This document shows positions 34,239 through 42,770 of a stretch of 64,000 bases of DNA, one piece after another. The position numbers and the translations under genes are program-made. The notes under the pieces were generated by a model. That model did no database searches. It worked only from the letters and a program-made list of their open reading frames with translations, and was not told the origin of the DNA. This DNA is from Planctomycetota bacterium. GTDB taxonomy: Bacteria; Planctomycetota; Phycisphaerae; SM23-33. The DNA lies in the NCBI GenBank assembly GCA_022705325.1, contig JAKJER010000031.1:1-64000 (forward strand), written 5' to 3'. Every line of letters begins with the position of its first letter. Within the stretch, counting starts at the first letter, position 1.

Positions 34239-34244
34239 ATTATA
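34239..34244 (-). promoter_or_regulatory. -10 box of the DUF2294 operon leader
   Basis: Minus strand TATAAT (complement of 34239-34244). No good -35 box is present at 16-18 nt (best is CTGCCT), so an activator or an unusual -35 may be involved. Confidence 0.55.
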
Positions 34245-34389
34245 GCGGACGGGGGCATGGAAGGCAGTGCAATTCCGAAAATCACTGGCGATCCCGCCGA
34301 ACTGCCATTATTATAAGGGTTTTACTGGGACTTGTCGAAGCCGAGCGCGTTTGGCGCACAGGCACGGTCGCAACGCGTTTGAGGTGCGC

Positions 34390-34770
34390 ATGAAGACACA
34401 AGGCGAGATCGAAGCCGCTGTCTGCCAGGGGATCAACCGCTTCGAACAGGAGTATATGGGCCGCGGTCCCAAGGAGATCCACGCCCATCTGATCGGCGAC
34501 CTGATCCTGGTTCGCCTCCGCGGCGTGCTGACGGCAGCCGAGCAGCAACTGGTCAAGACCCTCCCTTCCGACAAGGGCAGGGAACTGCTCAAGCAGGTGC
34601 GGACGCAACTGATGGAAACGGCCAGGCCGGCCCTGCAGACCATGATTCAAGGCATCACCGGGATCGAAGTGGTGAGTCTTCACCACGACATCAGCACTGT
34701 AACAGGGGAGGAGATCGTGCTCTTCGCTTTGGCTGCCTCCCCGGTCACTCGCGAGCCCAAGAAAGGGTAG
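34390..34770 (+). CDS. DUF2294 (MpsC family) protein, divergent paralogue
   Basis: 126-residue protein of the same family as the gene at 33585. Matching landmarks are GRGPKEIHAHLIGDLILVRLRGVLTAAEQQLVKTLPSDKG, ELLKQVRTQLMETARPAL, MIQGITGIEVVSLHHDI and EEIVLFALAA. The proteins look alike over the whole family domain but differ greatly in sequence. GAGG lies 5 nt before the ATG. The 367 nt between the two divergent genes hold the operon leader and probably this gene's promoter (an AT-rich TATTATAAGG block at 34308-34318). It may regulate or partner its neighbour. Confidence 0.82.
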   Translation: MKTQGEIEAAVCQGINRFEQEYMGRGPKEIHAHLIGDLILVRLRGVLTAAEQQLVKTLPSDKGRELLKQVRTQLMETARPALQTMIQGITGIEVVSLHHDISTVTGEEIVLFALAASPVTREPKKG

Positions 34771-34825
34771 TCCTTGCGGCGCAGGGGGGGGTGCCCGCCG
34801 TCATCGCCGGCTGTTCTCAACTCGG

Positions 34826-35848
34826 CTACTCCCAGACGCCTTCGATCGGCTCGCCGCAGTGCCCGCACGCGCCATCGCGAAGGTCGATGGAGCGGACGGA
34901 GAAGCCGACGCGCTCGATGACGAGTTGGCCGCAGGCGGGGCAGCGGGTGGACTCCTCGGATCGCCCGACCACGTTGCCGCAGTAGACGTACTTGAGCCCG
35001 GCCTCGCGCCCCAGGCGCAGGGCGGTCTCCAGCGTGGCCATGGGCGTCGGGGGGCGGTCGGTCATGTTGTAGTCGCCGTGGAAGCGGCTGACGTGCCAGG
35101 GCACGTGCGGGCCCAGCTCGGAGGCGATCCACGAGGCCATCTCGCCCAGTTCCTGGGGCGAGTCGTTCATGCCGGGCACGACGAGCGTGGTCACCTCCAG
35201 CCACACCCCCGCCTGCGCCAGGGCCTTCATGCTCCGCAGCACGGGCGCCAGGCGGGCCTTCATCACGCTGCGGTAGGTCTCGTCGCGAAACGCCTTGAGG
35301 TCCACGTTGATCGCGTCCAGCACGGGCGAGATCGTCTCGACCGCCAGCTCGGTCATGAAGCCGTTCGAGACGAAACAGTTCCGGATACCCTCGGCCTGGG
35401 CCAGGCGGGCCGTCTCGTAGGCCATCTCGAAGAAGATGGTCGGTTCGGTGTAGGTGTAGGAGATCGAGCGGCAGTCGTAGTTGCGGGCGGCGGTGACGAT
35501 CTGGCCGGGGCTGACGGCCTGCCCGGTCACCACGCCGCTTCGGCGGGGGCTTTGGGAGATCTGCCAGTTCTGGCAGAACTCGCACTGGAAGTTGCAGCCG
35601 GCGGCCGCCACCGAGAGCGACCGCGAGCCGGGCAGAACGTGGAAGAGCGGCTTCTTCTCGATAGGGTCGGCGTTCATCGCCACCAGCGCACCGTAGCTGT
35701 AGGTCTTCAGCTCGCCCTCGACGTTGGCCCGCACGCGGCAGAGTCCGAACTGGCCGGCCGACAGCACGCAGCGGTGCCCGCAGAGATTGCAGCGGACGTT
35801 CTGGCCGTCCAGCTTCTCCCACAGCATCGCTTCGTGATCTCGTGGCAT
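34826..35848 (-). CDS. amrS: AmmeMemoRadiSam-type radical SAM enzyme
   Basis: 340-residue radical SAM protein of the AmrS group (related to pyruvate formate-lyase activating enzymes). Visible are an N-terminal zinc-like motif (RCNLCGHRCVL), the cluster motif AAGCNFQCEFCQNWQISQ (CxxxCxxC), TYTEPTIFFEM, GFMTELAVE, DAINVDLKAFRDETYR, LEVTTLVVPGMND, HVSRFHGDY and a C-terminal CPACG/CGHCG cysteine pair. The substrate is unknown; in other genomes it is linked to Memo and AMMECR1 proteins (known), neither of which is in this window. The ATG at 35848 has GGAG 6 nt upstream. Confidence 0.92.
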   Translation of the reverse strand: MPRDHEAMLWEKLDGQNVRCNLCGHRCVLSAGQFGLCRVRANVEGELKTYSYGALVAMNADPIEKKPLFHVLPGSRSLSVAAAGCNFQCEFCQNWQISQSPRRSGVVTGQAVSPGQIVTAARNYDCRSISYTYTEPTIFFEMAYETARLAQAEGIRNCFVSNGFMTELAVETISPVLDAINVDLKAFRDETYRSVMKARLAPVLRSMKALAQAGVWLEVTTLVVPGMNDSPQELGEMASWIASELGPHVPWHVSRFHGDYNMTDRPPTPMATLETALRLGREAGLKYVYCGNVVGRSEESTRCPACGQLVIERVGFSVRSIDLRDGACGHCGEPIEGVWE

Positions 35849-35897
35849 GGGGCTCTCCGGACTGCAACTGTATTGTAGTCGCTCCGGCCGGCGCGGA

Positions 35898-37721
35898 TCA
35901 GAATCGCATGAACACCCCGAACATCAACGGGTAAGTCATGAACGCCTTGGTGGCAAAGGGGACGGTGCCGCGGCTGTTGAGCAGCAGGCCGCCGGCGTCG
36001 GCCTGGAAGACGGCCACCTCCGGGCCCAGGAAGGAGACGATCTTGTTGGTCGAGGGCAGCGAGGCCAGGGGGAAGTCCTCGCTCATGTTGGGGTTCTGGG
36101 CCATCGGCATGAGCATGGGCCAGATGAGCTTGGTCACCGCGGCCAGGTCGAACAGGAAGAAGGCCTCGCCCTTGCCGAGTTCCTCGGCCAGGGCCTTGGC
36201 CTTGCCCTCGCTCGGCAGGCCGCCCATCTTGTCCAGGGCGGCGTCGAGGGCGGCCTTGAGGGTGTTGTCGCTGAAGGCGGCGATCACGCGGTCCTCGAGG
36301 ACGGCCCAGTACAGCGTGGGGTTGCGGCCCATGCGCAGGAGAGGGACCTTGCGATATTCCTTCAGCGCGGGGGGCTGGTTCTCGTCCGGCTCGCCCACTT
36401 CGGGGGCGAGCTTCATCAGGTCCTGCACAGCCGCCCGGGCGGCGGCGGGGTCTTTGATTCCCAGGACCGCCCCGAGGGGGAAGTCCCGCCCCATTCCGGC
36501 CACCATGCTCTGAAGGTCGGTGACGAAGAGGGCGACGTTGCCCGTGCTGGCGCCGGCCAACCGCTCCACCGCCCTGATGACGGCCTGCTGCTCGCTGTCC
36601 TGCGCGGGCTGGCCCGCCGGGGCCGCCCCCCCCGCCAGGGTGCGAACCATCTGAAGCAGCGGCTGGGTGTTCAACTCGCCGGCCAGGCAGAACGTCACCT
36701 CCGGCGGGACCATCGCCAGGGCCTGCTGGTACGACCCGCCGGGGCGGAAGGCCTGGAGCAGGCCCTTGCACCCGCCCGGGCAGTCGACATACGTCTTGCG
36801 GGCGTAGTACTTGCCCTCGTAGCCCTCGCAGCCCCCCACGCCGCGGACCGCCCTCAGGCCCAGCACCTCCAGCTCGCGCGGGAGGTCGCCCTGGCCGGCC
36901 TGGGCGAACAGGTGCTCCACGTCCACGTGCCAGCGGAAGGCCCATTGGCCCAGGCGGGTCTTGTTCAGCACCGTCTGGACGCTGGGCTTGGCCGCCATCG
37001 ACAGGTCCTGGCGGGTCGGCTCGCGCTTGCCCACCAGGTCCGCGACGAACAGGTCCGTCGTCAGCCGCAGGACGGGTCCGTCCCACAGGGCCAGCAGCAC
37101 CTTGGCCCGGGCCTGGCGAATGGCCTCGACCTGGGCAGCCTGGTCGCCGCCGAGCTTGAACGGCTGCTGCGCCCACGCCACGCCCTTCCACACCGTCCAG
37201 CCGGTCTTGTAGGTGAAGCTGTGGCGGGGGGCGTCCTGGTCGGCGGGCTTGACCTCGGCCGACAACAGCGAGTCCAGACCCTTGCGGGCGTCTTCGGCGT
37301 ATTGTCCGGGCAGGCACACCAGGCCCACGCCCGGGGCGCCTTCCTTCTGATACACCAGGTACATGGCGCAGGGCTGGTACCAGAACGGGCGGAGGAACTG
37401 GTGAAAGGCCTGGCGGCGCTGGTCCAGGTTGGGCCCGTTCAGTTCCAGCATGCTGCGGACCATGAGCGTCTCGATCTTGTCGCGGGTGGCGTGGACGAAC
37501 TGGAGCACCGCGTCATCCCCGGCCAACCTGCCCAGCGAACTGGCCTGCATGGCCGGCTTGACGGCGGTGTGACCCTGGCGCTCGACGAAGAAGAACGCCT
37601 CCTTGGGCATCATCGTCAGCAGTCCCACGTCCTTGCCGCTGAGTTCCTGGGCGGCCAGCGGAAGGGCGCTCGGCAGAAGCAGCGACAGACAGCCGACCAG
37701 GCGAATAATCCGAGTGAACAT
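35898..37721 (-). CDS. Exported protein of unknown function (DUF3352-like)
   Basis: 607-residue protein with signal peptide MFTRIIRLVGCLSLLLPSALPLAAQ. The long extracytoplasmic part has repeated alpha/beta segments beginning DVGLLTMMPKEAFFFVERQG, with later units such as VPPEVTFCLAGELN, LGAVLGIKDPAAARAAV and EDRVIAAFSDNTLKAALDA. These resemble the repeated structure of DUF3352-type proteins seen in planctomycetes, but the assignment is tentative. It ends AFMTYPLMFGVFMRF. The frame stays open far upstream (to 38726), overlapping riboflavin synthase; only the part after the signal peptide is real. AAAGGGG precedes the ATG. Confidence 0.78.
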   Translation of the reverse strand: MFTRIIRLVGCLSLLLPSALPLAAQELSGKDVGLLTMMPKEAFFFVERQGHTAVKPAMQASSLGRLAGDDAVLQFVHATRDKIETLMVRSMLELNGPNLDQRRQAFHQFLRPFWYQPCAMYLVYQKEGAPGVGLVCLPGQYAEDARKGLDSLLSAEVKPADQDAPRHSFTYKTGWTVWKGVAWAQQPFKLGGDQAAQVEAIRQARAKVLLALWDGPVLRLTTDLFVADLVGKREPTRQDLSMAAKPSVQTVLNKTRLGQWAFRWHVDVEHLFAQAGQGDLPRELEVLGLRAVRGVGGCEGYEGKYYARKTYVDCPGGCKGLLQAFRPGGSYQQALAMVPPEVTFCLAGELNTQPLLQMVRTLAGGAAPAGQPAQDSEQQAVIRAVERLAGASTGNVALFVTDLQSMVAGMGRDFPLGAVLGIKDPAAARAAVQDLMKLAPEVGEPDENQPPALKEYRKVPLLRMGRNPTLYWAVLEDRVIAAFSDNTLKAALDAALDKMGGLPSEGKAKALAEELGKGEAFFLFDLAAVTKLIWPMLMPMAQNPNMSEDFPLASLPSTNKIVSFLGPEVAVFQADAGGLLLNSRGTVPFATKAFMTYPLMFGVFMRF

Positions 37722-37923
37722 GCAGGGCCCCTTTCCAAAATCTTGCCGCGTTGAGGTTGCCTTTGCTATACACGATGCGGTCGGGCGTTGTAAAGTGGAA
37801 TAAGTCTGCCCGGTCATGGGAGCCCCGCCGGCCGTGGCAAGCATGGGACAGGCGCCTCGGCGCCTTCCCCGCGTGCCCCACGACTCCCGGGGCCCGGGAC
37901 ACTCAGAACAGAGAGGCGCAACC

Positions 37924-38577
37924 ATGTTCACGGGAATTGTGGCGCACGTAGGCACGGTGCGGTCGGCCCGGACGACGCCCAGCGGCGCCAGGCTGGAGAT
38001 CGAGTTGGGGCCGCTGGCGGCTGGACTGGGCGAGGGCGACAGCGTGGCCGTCAGCGGCGCGTGCCTGACGGCGGTCGACATCCGCGGGCAGGCCGCCGGC
38101 TTCGACGTGGTCGCCGAGACGCTCAAGCGGACCACGCTGGGGCGCCTCTCCGCCGGGGCCAGGGTGAACCTGGAGCGGGCCCTGCGACTGGACGGACGCC
38201 TGGACGGACACCTGGTGCAGGGGCACGTGGACGCCCAGGCCGAGCTGGTGCGCATCAGCGGCCGGGAGAAGGGCCAGTGGGTGATGGAGTTCTCGGCCGC
38301 CACGGAGCTGACACGGGCGATGGTGCCCAAGGGCTCGGTGGCCCTGGACGGCGTGTCGCTGACGCTGACGCAGGCGCAGGACGGGCGCTTCGCCGTTTCG
38401 ATCATTCCGGCCACGCTGGAGCGGACGACGCTCGGCTCGCTCCAGCCGGGCCAGGCGGTGAACGTCGAAACGGATATGATTGGGAAGTACGTCCTGCGGT
38501 ACCTGGAGTCGCTTTCGGCGCGAGGCGGCGGCGGGGGGTTGACACTGGAGAAGCTGCGCCAGGCGGGGTTCGAGTAG
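37924..38577 (+). CDS. ribE: Riboflavin synthase alpha subunit
   Basis: Final step of riboflavin synthesis: dismutation of two 6,7-dimethyl-8-ribityllumazine molecules. The 217-residue protein is the usual length, with two similar barrel domains. N-terminal MFTGIVAHVGTV is diagnostic; domain 1 has SVAVSGACLTAV and RTTLGRL, and domain 2 repeats it with SVALDGVSLTL and ERTTLGSL. HLVQGHVD is the linking motif. GAGAGG lies 7 nt before the ATG. No FMN riboswitch and no other rib gene are adjacent. The next gene, pdxA, follows on the same strand at 38653. Confidence 0.96.
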   Translation: MFTGIVAHVGTVRSARTTPSGARLEIELGPLAAGLGEGDSVAVSGACLTAVDIRGQAAGFDVVAETLKRTTLGRLSAGARVNLERALRLDGRLDGHLVQGHVDAQAELVRISGREKGQWVMEFSAATELTRAMVPKGSVALDGVSLTLTQAQDGRFAVSIIPATLERTTLGSLQPGQAVNVETDMIGKYVLRYLESLSARGGGGGLTLEKLRQAGFE

Positions 38578-38652
38578 CGTTCGCGGAAGGCCGACGGACC
38601 TGTCCCCAAGGGAAGGCCTCGGGTGGGCCGTGGAGACGAGCAGACCTGCGAC

Positions 38653-39678
38653 ATGCAAGACGATCGACCGATTATCGGGATCACGATGGGCGACCCCTGC
38701 GGCATCGGGGCCGAGATCATCGTCAAGGCGTTGGCCGACGAGGGCCTGCGCCGCCGGGGGCGGTTCGTCCTGTTCGGCTTCTGCGAGCAACTGACCTACA
38801 CCGCCGACGCCATGGAGATCGAGTTCCCCTTCCACCGCGACCGCCACGAGAACGCTCACCGCTACCCGCACGACGTGGTCGTGCTGGACTATGACGAGAT
38901 GTCCCCGCCGGCGACCATGCCCCGCGGGCCCAGCAAGCTCGGCGGGCAGGCGTCCATGGCGTTCTGCGAGGGGGGCATCGCGGCGGCCAGGGCCAGGCAC
39001 GTCGACGCTCTGGTCACCTCCCCCATCTCCAAGACCTCCTGGCAGATGGCCGGCTACAAGAAGTACCCCGGGCACACCGAGCTGCTGGCCGACAAGTGCA
39101 AGGCCAAGCACGTGGCCATGATGTTCCACTCGCCCCAGCTTCGCGTCGTGCTCGCAACGATCCACGAAGCCCTCTTCGAGGTCCGCAACCGCTTCACCAT
39201 CGGCTGCGTGTTCAACCCGATCGACCTGGCCGACCGCGCCCTGCGCGAGTGGTGGGGCCTGGAAAAGCCCCGCATCGCGGTCTGCGGCCTTAACCCCCAC
39301 GCCGGCGAGGAGGGCCAGTTCGGCGACGAGGAGGCCCGCGTCATCAGCCCGGCCATCCTGATGGCCCACGAGGCGGGCATCAACGTCCGCGGACCCTTCC
39401 CCGCCGACACCATCTACCTCAAGGCCCTCCAGGGCAAGTACGACTGCGTGGTGGCCATGTACCACGACCAGGGCCTGATCCCCATCAAGCTGCTGGCCTG
39501 GCGCGACGCGGTGAACGTGACCCTGGGCCTGCCCATCATCCGCACCAGCCCCGACCACGGGACGGCTTTCGACATCGCCGGCAAGTACCGGGCCGACCCC
39601 TCCAGCATGATCGCGGCGATCCAACTGGCCATCGACCTGGCCGTCCGCAGCCGCTCGGCGGCCCCTCGCGCCAAGTAG
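38653..39678 (+). CDS. pdxA: 4-hydroxythreonine-4-phosphate dehydrogenase family protein
   Basis: NAD-dependent dehydrogenase of pyridoxal phosphate synthesis, or a close relative. 341 residues with the standard motifs GITMGDPCGIGAEI, TSPISKTSW, GHTELLA, CGLNPHAGE, MYHDQGLIPIKLL (metal-binding His/Asp) and RTSPDHGTAFDIAG. PdxA-like sequences include paralogues acting on other hydroxy acid phosphates, so the exact substrate is not certain. The ATG at 38653 fits the usual N-terminus. A GTG at 38623 has a better ribosome binding site (GGAAGG, 6 nt upstream) and would add 10 residues. It is 75 nt after riboflavin synthase and may share its transcript. Confidence 0.92.
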   Translation: MQDDRPIIGITMGDPCGIGAEIIVKALADEGLRRRGRFVLFGFCEQLTYTADAMEIEFPFHRDRHENAHRYPHDVVVLDYDEMSPPATMPRGPSKLGGQASMAFCEGGIAAARARHVDALVTSPISKTSWQMAGYKKYPGHTELLADKCKAKHVAMMFHSPQLRVVLATIHEALFEVRNRFTIGCVFNPIDLADRALREWWGLEKPRIAVCGLNPHAGEEGQFGDEEARVISPAILMAHEAGINVRGPFPADTIYLKALQGKYDCVVAMYHDQGLIPIKLLAWRDAVNVTLGLPIIRTSPDHGTAFDIAGKYRADPSSMIAAIQLAIDLAVRSRSAAPRAK

Positions 39679-39842
39679 CGCCCCCACAGGCAGTTGGGCT
39701 CCAGGACACCTCGCGCCGGAAATCCTTCTGGACAGGTTTGGCGCAATCCATACAAGGAATGGGTTGTTCTGAAGGAAGGTGGCGTCCGGTCTTTTCCCAG
39801 GACTCCAAGCAGAGGAAGCTGCAAAGTAAAAGGAGAACGCGC

Positions 39843-39911
39843 GTGGTCCGCCTGCACTCTTCATTCGCCCTGCGCCTTGCCCTGGCCCGGCGGGCGCGGC
39901 GTCGCAGATAG
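39843..39911 (+). CDS. Possible 22-residue Arg-rich peptide
   Basis: GTG at 39843 follows AAAGGAG by 7 nt and opens a 22-codon frame with sequence MVRLHSSFALRLALARRA and a run of arginines, ending at TAG. It lies between the convergent pdxA and aldolase genes. The good ribosome binding site is the only support; it may be noise. Confidence 0.2.
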   Translation: MVRLHSSFALRLALARRARRRR

Positions 39912-39955
39912 GCCGCCCGCAGCAGAAGCAGTTCGTTCAACGCCCTGCCGGGGCC

Positions 39956-40807
39956 CTACGCCCGCCCGGCCGAGCCGGTGGCGCGGATCCACTTCTCCAC
40001 CAGGGGCGGCATGGTCTTCATCGCCCCGGCCATCACCACCGGCAGCCAACTCGTTCGCTGAACCTGCCACTGCTCCAGCAGCGATTCCCGCAGGACCGTG
40101 ACGATCTCCGTGGCCACGTTGACCTTGGCGATGCCCAGGCTGATGGCCCGCTTCAGGTCGGCCTCGGGCGTCCCCGAACCGCCGTGGAGCACCAGCGGGA
40201 TGCCCACCGCCGAGCGGATCTCGCCCAGCCGCTGGAGGTCCAGGCGGGGCAGGCGCGTGTACAGCCCGTGGGCGTTCCCGATGGAGACCGCCAGGGCGTC
40301 CACCCCGGTCGCCGCCACGTAGGCGACGGCCTCGGCGACCTGCGTGAGCGTCGAGTCGCCCTCGGCCTCGGCGCTGGGAATGTCCGCCCGGCCCACGTGC
40401 CCGATCTCGCCCTCGACGCTCGCCCCGTGCGGGCGGGCCATCTCCACCGCCTGGCGCAGGGCGGCCGCGTTCTCCTCGTGCGGGCGGGAGGAGTAGTCGA
40501 CCATCACCGAGGTGTACCCGGCGTCCAGGCACTGGCGGACGAGTTCCAGCGAGTCGCCATGGTCCAGGTGCAGCGCCGCGGGCACGTTGTAGCGCAAGGC
40601 CACCGCGCGGGCGACATCGCCCATCTCCGCCGGCGAGAGGAGGTTGAACTCCGCCGGGCCGTTCATCAGGATCACCGGCGAGCGAAGATCGCTGGCCGCG
40701 GCGAGCACGGCCTTCATGCTTTCGGCGTTCCAGACGGTAACGGCGGGCACGGCGTAGCCGCCGGCGGCGGCCGCCTTCAACAAATCCAGCATGGGCAGGA
40801 ATTTCAA
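39956..40807 (-). CDS. Class II fructose-bisphosphate/tagatose-bisphosphate aldolase family
   Basis: Zinc-dependent aldolase of 283 residues. Landmarks are VPAVTVWNAE, AALHLDHGDS (first zinc histidine region), YTSVMVDYSSRPHEEN, VEGEIGHVG, AVSIGNAHGLY (zinc His), LVLHGGSGTPE (zinc His and phosphate) and KVNVATE. Which sugar phosphate is cleaved cannot be read from sequence; fructose- and tagatose-type members look alike. The start is TTG at 40807 or ATG at 40792, neither with a clear ribosome binding site. It is convergent with pdxA. Confidence 0.9.
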   Translation of the reverse strand: MKFLPMLDLLKAAAAGGYAVPAVTVWNAESMKAVLAAASDLRSPVILMNGPAEFNLLSPAEMGDVARAVALRYNVPAALHLDHGDSLELVRQCLDAGYTSVMVDYSSRPHEENAAALRQAVEMARPHGASVEGEIGHVGRADIPSAEAEGDSTLTQVAEAVAYVAATGVDALAVSIGNAHGLYTRLPRLDLQRLGEIRSAVGIPLVLHGGSGTPEADLKRAISLGIAKVNVATEIVTVLRESLLEQWQVQRTSWLPVVMAGAMKTMPPLVEKWIRATGSAGRA

Positions 40808-41401
40808 GGGGCGTTACTCCGTAAAAAGCCCGGGCCTTTCCTTCGCGTCGGGCTGCAAGGATTGCGCCGGGTCCGGGCATTGTACCATGGCCGTGCCCCG
40901 GCGTCTCCATCCGGAGTCGTCACAGCGGCGCGGCTCCCGCTGCTTTGTGGGGGACGTGGTGGACTCTGCCCACTGGGCCCCCAAGTGGGGCATATTCCCC
41001 GACACGCAATGCATGTCTCGACCCCTTGATCGAAAGCGAACGACCCGTAGGAAATTGTTGTTGCAGGCGCGGCAAGGGGATAGGTGGGGACGCCGTTTCT
41101 GCGGCCTGCTTCTGGCACGGGCGCTGCTCAATCACAGGACAGAGCGATGAGGCTCGCAGGACAACGGGCAAAGCAAAGCAAGTACAGCAGGAAACAGGGC
41201 TGAAAGCCCCGGGCAGCAGCGGACACACGGGCCCCCGGGGACCCGGCACGAAGAAATGGAGGGAACACCCGGCGGGGCCGACTCGGAGGGAGTCGCCTCG
41301 CCGGGGACATTTTGGGCGGAGCGAGCCGCCCGCCCTCGTCGGCGCGCCTTTCCGCCGCTTGCCGCTTGCCATCGACTCGACGCGGCCACTACCATTGGGA
41401 C
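40808..41401. other. Long spacer between the aldolase and Mut7-C genes
   Basis: 594 nt with no credible reading frame. It should hold the aldolase promoter (minus strand, a TACAAT box at the complement of 40879-40884 without a clear -35) and that of the Mut7-C gene. Small inverted repeats occur, for example GACTC/GAGTC at 41280-41293 and CCCC/GGGG groups near 40975-40994. I recognise no structured RNA. Confidence 0.4.
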
Positions 41402-41923
41402 GTGAGCCCCCAGGAAGACATCCCCCCGCCCCGGCGAGCGGACAGCCCGGTCTTCTACTGCGACGCCATGCTGGGCGGGCTGGCCCGCTGGCTTCGGGCG
41501 GCCGGGTACGAGGCACATTTCGAGTACGGCATCGCCGACCGGGAACTGGTCCGCCGGGCGCAGGAGGGCCAGGGGATCCTGCTCAGCAGCGACGGACCGA
41601 TGTTCGAGCGGACAGTCATCCGCGCCGGGCAGGTGCAGGCCCTGTACATACCCCAGCAGATGAACAACCTGCAGCAGTTGGGGTTCGTCATGGCGCGGCT
41701 CAAGCTCCCGCTGCTCAAGCCGCGCTGCATGAGTTGCGGCGGGGAACTGCTGAGCCTCCCCAAGCACGAGGTCATGGGCGAGGCCCCGCCGCTGGCCTAC
41801 CGTCACTGCAGCGACTTCTACCGCTGCGGCTCGTGCGGCAAGCTCTTCTGGAAGGGAACCCACTGGCAGAGGATCCGGCAGCGTCTGGATCAGGCCGACC
41901 GCCAGGCCCGCCTGGACGCGTAG
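41402..41923 (+). CDS. Mut7-C RNase-fold domain protein
   Basis: 173-residue protein (GTG start chosen; the frame is open to 41312). Residues about 15-110 match the Mut7-C PIN-like nuclease fold: PVFYCDAMLGGLARWLRAAGYEA (first acidic residue), ADRELVRRAQEGQGILLSSD (second acidic site) and QLGFVMARLKL. A C-terminal zinc ribbon follows: CMSCGGEL with YRCGSCGKLFWKG. Family members are thought to process or degrade RNA. The start lacks a clear ribosome binding site. The last codons are duplicated downstream around a hairpin (41904-41996). Confidence 0.87.
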   Translation: MSPQEDIPPPRRADSPVFYCDAMLGGLARWLRAAGYEAHFEYGIADRELVRRAQEGQGILLSSDGPMFERTVIRAGQVQALYIPQQMNNLQQLGFVMARLKLPLLKPRCMSCGGELLSLPKHEVMGEAPPLAYRHCSDFYRCGSCGKLFWKGTHWQRIRQRLDQADRQARLDA

Positions 41924-41996
41924 GAGGGAGATTCCGCGACAGGCGAGACGCCTGTCGTACTTGAAGGCCCGCCTGGACGCGCAGGGGGGAAATCCC
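41904..41996. repeat. Hairpin flanked by 32-bp direct repeats
   Basis: Direct repeats AGGCCCGCCTGGACGCG plus 15 further similar bases occur at 41904-41935 and 41965-41996 (61 bp apart). Between them is a perfect 9-bp hairpin CGACAGGCG-AGA-CGCCTGTCG (41937-41957). The left repeat includes the Mut7-C stop codon. Confidence 0.75.
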
Positions 41997-42021
41997 TGAT
42001 GCTCGAAGCAATGCAAAACAC

Positions 42022-42049
42022 TTGCCCTGATTCCTGCCGACATTATAAT
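42022..42049 (+). promoter_or_regulatory. Promoter of the HEAT-repeat/pilin operon
   Basis: TTGCCC (42022-42027), 16-nt spacer, perfect TATAAT (42044-42049), 46 nt upstream of the first start codon. Confidence 0.75.
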
Positions 42050-42095
42050 GGAAGTGCAGCACGATATCGGACGTTGCGCTCGAACTGAGGTTGTC

Positions 42096-42770
42096 ATGCA
42101 GAACAACAGGCGGATGTGGTTGGCCTGCGGCGTGGGGATTCTCGCGCTGGCGGGGTTGGTGTACGCCATCTGGCCTTCGGGGCAGTCGGGATACGACCTG
42201 CTGAAGTCCTCGGACCCCAACAAGCGCATTGAAGGAATCATCAAGCTGCATACCGACGGCTCGGATAAGGCCATTCGGGCCATTGCGACCCTGATGACCG
42301 ACCCGGAAACGGAGGTCGCCTGCCGCGCCGTCCATGCCGTGTCGATCAGCACGCTCAAGGAGCGGGGCAACCTGGTGCGTCAGGCCATGACCGACCAGCG
42401 CCCGGCGGTGCGGGCAGCCGCCCTGGCCGGGCTCGGCGCGTGTGGCGAGAAGACCGACGAGCAGGCCCTGGTCGAGTCCCTGTCGAGCCCCGATCCCGCG
42501 GTGCGGGCCGGGGCCGCCCAGGCCCTGGGCCATCTGTTCGCCTATGACAGCCTGCCCGCCCTGGTGACGGCACTGGACGATCCGGACCAAGGGGTGAGAG
42601 AGCAGGCGGGTTCAGCCGTCCTGCAACTGTTCTCCAACCGGGACGTGGGCTACCGCGCGGACGACCCGCCGGAGGTCCGGGCCCAGGCTGTGCAGAGAAT
42701 CCGGGAGTGGATGCCGTCGATGCAGGAAGCGAAGCCTGCCCTGCGATCGCGGGTAAGGAGAAGCCGATGA
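42096..42770 (+). CDS. HEAT-repeat protein with N-terminal membrane anchor
   Basis: 224-residue protein. Residues 7-25 (MWLACGVGILALAGLVYAIW) form a single membrane helix without a clear cleavage site. The rest has about five HEAT repeats of 30 residues, for example AIRAIATLMTDPETEVACRAV, AVRAAALAGLGACGE, AVRAGAAQALGHLF and GVREQAGSAVLQLF. Such proteins are scaffolds for protein binding. The ATG at 42096 has GAGG 6 nt upstream, behind a good promoter. Its stop overlaps the start of the following pilin gene (ATGA), so the two are translationally coupled and probably act together at the envelope. Confidence 0.88.
   Translation: MQNNRRMWLACGVGILALAGLVYAIWPSGQSGYDLLKSSDPNKRIEGIIKLHTDGSDKAIRAIATLMTDPETEVACRAVHAVSISTLKERGNLVRQAMTDQRPAVRAAALAGLGACGEKTDEQALVESLSSPDPAVRAGAAQALGHLFAYDSLPALVTALDDPDQGVREQAGSAVLQLFSNRDVGYRADDPPEVRAQAVQRIREWMPSMQEAKPALRSRVRRSR

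Noticed and set aside
39536..39940. 134-residue minus-strand frame (TTG start)
   Set aside because: Overlaps the conserved 3' end of pdxA, Arg-rich N-terminus, no family; kept only as a spacer.
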